In this document: positions 57,476-64,000 of the stretch, piece after piece
Layout: every line of letters starts with the position of its first letter
Position numbering within the stretch: position 1 is the first letter of the stretch
Assembly: GCF_040954645.1 (NCBI RefSeq)
Contig: NC_092808.1
Span: 86,187,389 to 86,251,388, forward strand
DNA: 64,000 nt
From: Diabrotica undecimpunctata
Taxonomy: Eukaryota; Arthropoda; Insecta; Coleoptera; Chrysomelidae
Direction of reading: 5' to 3'
The notes under the pieces: generated by a model
Seen by the model: the letters and a program-made list of their open reading frames with translations, nothing else
Told to the model about the DNA's origin: nothing
The model's database searches: none
Position numbers and translations under genes: made by a program

Positions 57476-58045
57476 CCGAGTAGGTATACAAAAAAAACAG
57501 AAAAACTAATTAGGTGTACGATAAATTAACGATCTAGGCTCAAGGCCACATGATACATATGAGAAAACTCGGATTTTACACTTTTAATATTTCAAAAGAC
57601 AATGAAAATATCAATAAAATGATAGGCCTATAAAACTAAATGATTTAATTGCTCACCTGGGTTTTAAATAATTATTTCAGTAGATTTGGAAGCCGGGTCT
57701 TAAATATTCATTTCTATAGATTTGGAAGTCGGTTTTTCAATCAAGATTCTTTATCATCTGTTCTAATTTCTCCCTTGATGTTCGGGGAAAATATTAAATC
57801 CAATCCCAGATTTTCTACCCGATTTAAAGACAAAAGAAATGCCGGTTAAGGCTTGGAGAAATACACCTCTCTGCGTGAGTAGTTGGCCAAAACTGACCTT
57901 CGCCGAGCACCTCTTGATCATTTTAGTTTGCGCATCGTCTCGTCTATTGCCCATAAACGTTTCATAAACGGGATTCTGAGGGGTTTTAGGATTTCAATAA
58001 TAAATTATATTAATTAATTATATGTTAGCAGTTGTGACTGCTACA

Positions 58046-58057
58046 TCCTCCCTCAAC
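58046..58057 (-). other. Polypurine tract
   Basis: GTTGAGGGAGGA on the minus strand immediately before the LTR's TGTAGC. This purine run survives RNase H and primes plus-strand DNA synthesis in LTR elements. Confidence 0.7.
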
Positions 58058-59970
58058 TTCAGAAAAAAAAAGGAAAACTTTCCACTTACCAGAAGTTTCC
58101 TTTTTTTTTATTGTCTAGGACAATCTAGCCTTAAAGACAAACCAGACGATGAATATGATGAAGCCGAAACGTTGTGGTGTCAACCACAAGGATTTTGAGC
58201 TTATCAGCCACACTGGTTACTCAGGAGATGGGATAAAAGTAATGACACTGACAGACGTACAGTAGACAGACAGCATGTGATCTATTTAATAATGCGTAAT
58301 TTACCAAAAAAAATTAAAATAATTTAATTTATTTAGACAAAGTATTAAGAAAAGTAAAAAAACATATAACCCAATCACTTAGGTACTTTCTAAATATAAT
58401 TCAATAACTTTATAGCAATATCAATCTCAATACCAATATATTCAATATAATTCAATTCAACCTTATATAGAGTAAATTAACCTTCAACAATACTTAAATT
58501 CTATATTTCCAAGTATTAGTAAAACTATTAATAAACTACACTACTGAGGTGTGTTAACAACCTCTAAAAGATAGGACCAAGAACCATTCACAACACAAAC
58601 TCAAACAAAGTCCTATCAAGTTTACCCAACGTTGACACTAGAGCGAACAGATTCTATTAATCACCCAAGAGTTCAATGAGGGCTTAATTTATTAGGACTA
58701 GTTGAAACTATATTACTACAAACCTAAACATCTATATGATATGGTTCTGGATATCAGCAATATATTCGAAAATTCAAGGTAAAAGATAATTCAATACATC
58801 TACTTGCCTTAGCAGCGGTAGGAAAAACACACAATCGGTAAAGGCACTAGCAAGCCTAGATACTAGCAAGCCCACTATACTCATGGTATAGGGTATGCTA
58901 AAAAAAAAGTAAGTTAACTGCAATCCCAACTCGTAGTAAAGAATATGCACAAAAGGTAAAAGATAATTGCAAGTCCAGATCTACTCATGGTAGAGGATAT
59001 GCACAAAACTCACTTCTACCAGCTATACACTTGGTAGAAGGAAAGGTAAAAGAGATCCTAACTGTAATACCCAAACTGTACTATTGACGTGGTCCAATTC
59101 TTTACTCACGACAAGAACAGTAAAGGACAGATTTTTAGGACTCCATAATCAAGATAAAGATAAGATATATATTCATAAGATATAGATAAGAAATAAACTT
59201 ATCAAGGTAAAGGTAAAGATAACTAACTTAAGGTAAAGGTATGAGATAAACCAATTAAGGTAAAGATACGAGATAAACTCAATTAAGGTAAAGATAAAGG
59301 TACACTCCAGGTAAAGATAAACTCACATCTACCAATCCGTACGAATGGTAGGTAGACAGGTACAAACTCAAGATACTAAGATATGTTAAACTCAAATTCT
59401 TGAGAAGATAACAACATAGGAGATAACAAACCAAGTTAAACAGACTTACTTATTGCTGAATATCAGAACGATCCAATTCTAAATGACACATTCTAATTTC
59501 AACCTAAGAGACATTCAAGAAACAACTAATATGTATTGATATATTTCTGAGCCAAGTGAGGGCACACATCCAGGGTGATCAATCCTGAACCCACGCTAAA
59601 ACACCGACACAGTAAGTGAATATGAATGCATAAGCTTTATGGCCATGGTCCACAAAACCATACAACACTATTAAAGAAAATATTTGGAATGTTTTCCGCA
59701 TTATCCCTGTAGATATCTATTCAACTCAGAACTCAAGATGGGGAAATTCCCATATATCCATCCTGTCCTCCTATGATATGCAGTTGGACTTTTTAGAGAA
59801 AACAAACAACAAAATTAACAAGTCCATAAACTAAGATAATAATCAACATTAAGATAAGATAAAAAAAATAGAAGGCAAAATAGCACTACTCTTATTGTTT
59901 TGCCAGGTAAACAAAAATAGATAAACCGATCTTAAACATCCAAACTGGTACAGCATTGATAAGGGACCAG
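58058..59970. other. Gypsy 3' non-coding internal region
   Basis: About 1.9 kb between the pol stop and the polypurine tract with no env-like or other reading frame. On the plus strand it is rich in irregular repeats of GGTAAAG and AGATAA (58,778-59,315) and TACTCATGGTA-type pairs (about 58,880 and 58,984). Confidence 0.6.
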
Positions 59971-62900
59971 TTAATCTTCATCTGAAGATGAAGAATCCAA
60001 ATTATCTGACAAGTTATGTGGACCTACTGTCTTGTCCTCCAGTAAGTCTTTGACATGAAACCTTCCTAGTTTCCTTCCAGTGGAAGTTTCCTTCAACTCA
60101 TAAATTAAAGGAGAAATGACCTTAATAACTGTGCAAGGTATGTACTTCTGACATAACTTGGCCGATTGAAAGTTCACTTTATCAGATTTGACAAAGTTTC
60201 TTTTCAACACAGAATCTCCAATTCTGAAGGATAACTCTCGCTTTCTCAAGTCATAATGGCATTTATTTCTAGCATAAGATGCTTTCAAACGTTTGCGAAC
60301 ATCCACATAAATATCAGGAAGATGCTGGATATCTTCTAAACGGTGTAATTTATCTGATATAGTGGGAAAGTTATTGGCATTTTCTGAAATTGTACCAAAA
60401 TAATCACCAGAAAGAGGAACATGACGACCAAACATCAAATAAGATGGAGGACATTTGGTTATTTCGTGAGAAGAAGTCCTGATAGCCTGTACTATAGAGT
60501 GGATATGAGTATCCCAAGCTCTTTGATCAGGAATGGAATATGACCTTAAAGCAGTCACGATTGATTTATTAACTCTTTCGGTATGATTGACTTGTGGATG
60601 ATAGTTCGCATTGTACCAGATCTTTTGGACATTATATTTAGACATGAGGTCGCGAAAAGCCTTAGCTGTGAACTGTGGTCCATTATCGCAAGACACGATC
60701 TGTGGAACACCATAAATTAAGAAAACCTCATTCTCAAGATACTTGATAATGGATGAAGTAGTTGCCTTAGACATAGTATGAACCAAAGGAAATTTTGTAA
60801 AATAATCAACAACTACTAAGGCATACTGAGAACCTTTATAAGACCTAGGATAAGGACCAATGAGATCTAAAGATATAAGTTGAAATGGAAAATCAATCCG
60901 TCGATAACTACCCATTAAACCTGGTTGGGGAAGATTTGTCGGTTTGCATGTAGCACAGATTTTGCATTTAGCGATATAGCTACGTACAGTTTGACGCATC
61001 TTCGGCCAGTAATAGAGTTCCGATATACGACGGAAAGTTTTGTAAAAACCAAAATGAGCTGCAGTAGGATGGTCATGAAAAGTGGCCAAAACCTCTGCTC
61101 TATTAGGAGTTGGAACGACTATCTTCCAATCCGACATTCCAGTAAGGGCATCCATGGAACTTAAGACATGTTTATACAAAACACCATGTTTAACTTTAAA
61201 ATCAGGAAATTTACCTGGTACATTCTGTACATCATACAACATTTTTCGATACCAGTCATCTGGTTGCAAGGAAGATAAATCTACCAAATTAATATCGAAC
61301 GTTCTAGAGAGTGCATCAGCGACTACTACACCTGCAGCTTTACGATGAATAATCTTATAATCATATTGTGCCAATTTTAAAATCCACCTAGCCAAACGAG
61401 GAGATGGGTTCTTCATATTCTGTAACCACACCAAACTACTATGGTCAGTTATGACCGTGAAAGAACGACCCTCAAGAAAATATCTGAAATGTTCAATACC
61501 AGTAATTATAGCTAGCAACTCTTTTTCAAATGTAGTATAATTTTTCTGTGCTTTATTTAATTTCTTGCTTGTATAAGCTATAGGGTGTTCTTCTCCATCT
61601 ACCATTTGATAGAGTACACCTCCAGATGCAGTGTTAGAACAATCTGTCATCAGATAAAAAGGCTTAGTAAAATCTGGGGCTACCATAACAGGAGAATTTG
61701 TGAGAGCCTCCTTGATTTTAATGAAAGCTTCATTAGCCTCAGGAGTCCACACAATATTTTGTCCCTTTTTCCGATTTTGAAGTAAATCTGTGATAGGAGA
61801 CAACAAGGTCGAATAAGACTTAACAAACTTCTTATAATAACCAACCATTCCTAACAATCGACGGACCTGAGTGGTATTTTTAGGCACAGGAAAATCCCGA
61901 ATCGCTGACATCTTATCAGGATCAGTACGAAGACCCTGAGAATCTACAACATATCCTAAAAACTTAATAGAGTCACGACAAAAGCTGCTTTTATCCAAAT
62001 TAATAGTCAAATTTGCGTCTTTTAAACGCTGAAACAACTGCTGCAATACAGAGATATGAGTTTCGAAATCAGGAGTAATGACAAGAATGTCATCAAGATA
62101 GTATTGACAAAATGGGTCTAAAGCAGGACCTATTACCAAATCCATTAATCGACACATAGTCTGAGGAGCAGACACAAGACCAAAAGGCATTGTAGTGAAC
62201 TGATACAATCCTTTGCCATTTACTGCAAAGGCAGTAAGCTTTTTACTCTCCTCGCTGAGAGGAATCTGTAAAAACGCCTTCTTTAAGTCGATAGATGAAA
62301 TAAATTTTGCATTCTGTAATTTACTTAGGATGATATCTATATGAGGTATAGGATAAGCATCTCTGTTCATAGTTATACCGTTAAGTTTACGTCCGTCAAA
62401 ACAGACACGAAAAGTCCCATCTTTCTTTTTTGTCAGCCACAGAGGGCTACAAAAAGAAGAAGTACTGGGCTCAATAATACCTAACTTAAGCATTTCATCT
62501 ACCTCCTTTACTAAACTTTCATGCCAGGCTTGAGGCAAGGGATATTGATATTGCCTGAAGGGCTTAGACGAACCAACATCAATGTGATGTTCGATGAGAT
62601 GAGTTCGACCTAACTGATTTTTCGATGAGATAGAAGAGAATGATGTGATGACACTATTTAACTGCTCTAATTCCTGAGCATTAAGTCGACTCATATCTTT
62701 AACAGCATTGACACAAGAGATATTGAAAGAAGACACAGATAAGGAAAATTCAGTAAAATTTAATTCACTATTAAAAGTTTTCAGAAAATCCATACCTAGG
62801 ATGACCGAATTCTTAACTGAAGGAATAACAAAGAATGTAATCATTCTTTTACAAAAACTAACAGAAATCTCAGTAGTGAATTGACCTAAAATTGGTTGAA

Positions 62901-63390
62901 TTTGACCATCAGCTGTAGTCACTTGCAAACTTTGATCTATTCCTATATTTACATTTGAATTCTGGAGAAATTCCAGACCTAGAGAACCTAAAATAGAGAT
63001 ATTGGACCCTGTGTCCAGTAAAGCTAAACAAGAATGTCCTAAGATAGATATTTCAAGATATGGACGATTATCCTTGTTTTTTCGAACTAACAATGAGTTT
63101 ATATCTAAATCAACAAACGAAGACAAGAGATTACTTGAAGAAACTACAGAAGAATCACGGTGTTCATGCTCAATTAACGTTGTCCTCTCTTCGGTTGGTA
63201 TTTGCCGTTCTGCGGTCTTTTGTCTTTCGGTAGAGCGTGAGATGTTTGGCTTGTGGAAGCTTGGGCATCCAGACTCGAGAAACTGGTTCCTTGGTTTTGA
63301 GGAGTTTGGACAGTGTTTGTATTCCCTGTATTTTGACGAGGAGTAGGAGCCAGGGCCAACCCACCCCTTCTGTCGTTTCCCGAACAGGAT
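59971..63390 (-). CDS. pol: Gypsy pol polyprotein (protease, RT, RNase H, integrase)
   Basis: The minus-strand frame is open from 63,390 to the stop at 59,971, the last ~1,050 codons being unmistakable pol. Residue numbers count from codon 63,126. Protease ALLDTGSN (catalytic Asp 38). RT FDGRKLN, SSIDLKKAFLQIP (Asp 280) and YYLDDILV (343-346). RNase H with YLMTDCSN (Asp 495), FEKELLAI (Glu 534) and VITDHSSL (Asp 561). Integrase with HDHP...H and CKIC zinc-binding set (684-724), then D754, D814 and E850, a canonical D,D35E triad, and a GPY/F-like C-terminal region. No stop, shift or missing key residue was seen. Pol overlaps gag by 217 nt in the -1 frame and has no need of its own start. Family: Metaviridae/Ty3-Gypsy, no envelope gene visible. 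Confidence 0.95.
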   Translation of the reverse strand: MLFGKRQKGWVGPGSYSSSKYREYKHCPNSSKPRNQFLESGCPSFHKPNISRSTERQKTAERQIPTEERTTLIEHEHRDSSVVSSSNLLSSFVDLDINSLLVRKNKDNRPYLEISILGHSCLALLDTGSNISILGSLGLEFLQNSNVNIGIDQSLQVTTADGQIQPILGQFTTEISVSFCKRMITFFVIPSVKNSVILGMDFLKTFNSELNFTEFSLSVSSFNISCVNAVKDMSRLNAQELEQLNSVITSFSSISSKNQLGRTHLIEHHIDVGSSKPFRQYQYPLPQAWHESLVKEVDEMLKLGIIEPSTSSFCSPLWLTKKKDGTFRVCFDGRKLNGITMNRDAYPIPHIDIILSKLQNAKFISSIDLKKAFLQIPLSEESKKLTAFAVNGKGLYQFTTMPFGLVSAPQTMCRLMDLVIGPALDPFCQYYLDDILVITPDFETHISVLQQLFQRLKDANLTINLDKSSFCRDSIKFLGYVVDSQGLRTDPDKMSAIRDFPVPKNTTQVRRLLGMVGYYKKFVKSYSTLLSPITDLLQNRKKGQNIVWTPEANEAFIKIKEALTNSPVMVAPDFTKPFYLMTDCSNTASGGVLYQMVDGEEHPIAYTSKKLNKAQKNYTTFEKELLAIITGIEHFRYFLEGRSFTVITDHSSLVWLQNMKNPSPRLARWILKLAQYDYKIIHRKAAGVVVADALSRTFDINLVDLSSLQPDDWYRKMLYDVQNVPGKFPDFKVKHGVLYKHVLSSMDALTGMSDWKIVVPTPNRAEVLATFHDHPTAAHFGFYKTFRRISELYYWPKMRQTVRSYIAKCKICATCKPTNLPQPGLMGSYRRIDFPFQLISLDLIGPYPRSYKGSQYALVVVDYFTKFPLVHTMSKATTSSIIKYLENEVFLIYGVPQIVSCDNGPQFTAKAFRDLMSKYNVQKIWYNANYHPQVNHTERVNKSIVTALRSYSIPDQRAWDTHIHSIVQAIRTSSHEITKCPPSYLMFGRHVPLSGDYFGTISENANNFPTISDKLHRLEDIQHLPDIYVDVRKRLKASYARNKCHYDLRKRELSFRIGDSVLKRNFVKSDKVNFQSAKLCQKYIPCTVIKVISPLIYELKETSTGRKLGRFHVKDLLEDKTVGPHNLSDNLDSSSSDED

Positions 63391-64000
63391 TCACACTCAA
63401 ATTTACGGACACCTTGACGTCCACAACCATAACAGAACCGAATTCTAGGCTCAGAACATTCGTAATACCCATGTCCTGACTGACAACAATTCCAACAGGT
63501 AAGCTTCGAATTAAAAGAAGAGACATTACCAGACCGAGAATAGTTAGGCCTACCAGAATAGGATGGGTCATTATTTCTGAAATTCTGATGAATAGGGACT
63601 CTAGACACGTTGTCAGAAGACCATGACAAAACTTCCTCTAACTTCTTACACTTTTCCGTTAAGTCAGCAATTGAAGAAATATCTGTAAGTGCCAGACTAG
63701 AATGATACGATGGCAACAAATTTTTTCTAATGATCCTTATGATATGTGACTCAGACAAAGGAGTCTCCAACCGTTTACACAAACTAACAATCTCATTTAC
63801 AAATATAGTTACCTTCTCCTGCGGAGCTTGTTTTCGAGACTTAATTTCATCAAGAAGATTGTCCGCATAGTTATATGGAAGAAAATCTGACCTAAGTTTG
63901 GCAACTAACTCTTGCCATGAAGCAAAACTACCTCGGTTATTGAGATACCAAGTGAAGGCTGAATCCTTAAATAAATCGGCAGCAGAAGAGTAACACTCTT
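63174..64000 (-). CDS. gag: Gypsy gag polyprotein, partial
   Basis: Minus strand, open from the right edge to TAA 63,176-63,174. The visible C-terminal part includes a capsid-like segment (DSAFTWYLNNRGSFASWQEL, then LDEIKSRKQAPQEKVTIFVN) and a nucleocapsid with CWNCCQSGHGYYEC (CX2CX4HX4C, about 63,470-63,510) and a second Cys-rich block CYGCGRQGVRKFECESC. Gag forms the particle that packages element RNA. The last 217 nt overlap pol. The N-terminus, primer-binding site and 5' LTR lie outside the window. No lesions seen. Confidence 0.9.
   Translation of the reverse strand, partial: ECYSSAADLFKDSAFTWYLNNRGSFASWQELVAKLRSDFLPYNYADNLLDEIKSRKQAPQEKVTIFVNEIVSLCKRLETPLSESHIIRIIRKNLLPSYHSSLALTDISSIADLTEKCKKLEEVLSWSSDNVSRVPIHQNFRNNDPSYSGRPNYSRSGNVSSFNSKLTCWNCCQSGHGYYECSEPRIRFCYGCGRQGVRKFECESCSGNDRRGGLALAPTPRQNTGNTNTVQTPQNQGTSFSSLDAQASTSQTSHALPKDKRPQNGKYQPKRGQR
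63345..63381 (-). promoter_or_regulatory. Predicted -1 ribosomal frameshift signal, gag-pol
   Basis: Slippery heptamer G-GGA-AAC at 63,381-63,375 in exact gag-codon register (X-XXY-YYZ), a 6-nt spacer GACAGA, then a potential stem-loop at 63,368-63,345: AGGGG pairs with CUCCU and an inner GGG with CCC around UUGG. The pol (-1) frame opens only nine bases before the heptamer. All spacing rules for -1 frameshifting are met. Not experimentally shown. Confidence 0.65.

Larger units (their letters stand above)
57095..58045 (-). repeat. Gypsy 3' LTR
   Basis: About 951 bp. On the minus strand it begins TGTAGCAGTCACAACTG directly after a polypurine tract and ends GACAGACAGTAACA. The ends form an imperfect inverted pair (TGT..C.AGTCACAA against TGTTAC...GTCACAA). 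It contains a TATA box and an AATAAA 44-50 bp apart in the correct order. The left boundary is less certain than the right because the partner LTR lies beyond the window. Confidence 0.72.

Noticed and set aside
58155..58185. TGATGAAGCCGAAACG, resembling a hammerhead core
   Set aside because: There is no stem II between the TGATGA and GAAAC parts, so the fold cannot form.
1..64000. tRNA, rRNA, CRISPR arrays, bacterial operons
   Set aside because: No cloverleaf with a proper T-arm, no rRNA similarity, no spacer-repeat array; splice sites and element types are eukaryotic. GGTTCAA/GGTTCGA occurrences (about 33,981, 44,370, 53,210) lack the rest of a tRNA.

Overview
This window reads as AT-rich nuclear DNA from an insect with a large, repeat-laden genome. 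I found no host protein gene, tRNA, rRNA or CRISPR array. Everything recognisable is mobile: non-LTR retrotransposons (LINEs) of several clades, a Penelope-like element (PLE), a Gypsy LTR retrotransposon, probable solo LTRs, pogo/Tigger-type and piggyBac-type DNA transposons, palindromic (foldback) elements, MITEs, a 122-bp satellite and AT microsatellites. The eukaryotic splice sites, the LINE families and the repeated gene family resembling DUF7869 suggest an insect. A leaf beetle or other large-genome beetle is a guess from experience, not something the sequence proves.

Layout. 1-677: open ORF1 of an I/Jockey-like LINE running off the left edge. 1,030-5,130: degraded two-exon DUF7869-like gene (copy A) flanked by inverted ends, a candidate uncharacterised DNA transposon; a second, more decayed copy (B) lies at 6,187-7,565. 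8,144-11,784: palindromic element with arms of about 930 bp holding a piece of an RTE-like LINE. 13,111-20,766: old I-like LINE split by a pogo-type transposon (15,281-18,072, TA duplicated) and by a LINE 3' end. 20,827-22,262: probable solo LTR inside an AT microsatellite. 22,851-24,716: 122-bp satellite with a LINE 3' end inside it. 24,735-26,992: LINE and piggyBac scraps. 28,980-33,620: third DUF7869-like copy (C), split by an RTE-like LINE. 34,907-38,881: MITE, second foldback element and a near-complete decayed piggyBac gene. 39,540-46,526: a crowded LINE graveyard. 47,275-53,300: an old PLE next to a young one with a long open RT/GIY-YIG frame, an inverted 3' piece, hammerhead-like motifs and a nested 1.9-kb LTR-like insert. 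54,745-55,830: decayed LINE. 57,095-64,000: young Gypsy element on the minus strand with intact gag (partial) and pol and one LTR.

The pieces do not work together as a pathway; they form a stratigraphy. Old LINEs and DUF7869-like copies carry many frameshifts and are the targets. The pogo element, solo LTRs and short LINE 3' ends with duplications lie inside them. The Gypsy element and the PLE look youngest because their frames are open. The most informative signals are the inverted ends around DUF7869-like copy A, a textbook-looking -1 frameshift site between Gypsy gag and pol, hammerhead-like motifs in the PLE terminal repeats, and the long-armed palindromic family. LINE clade names are assigned by eye from motifs and should be treated as approximate.
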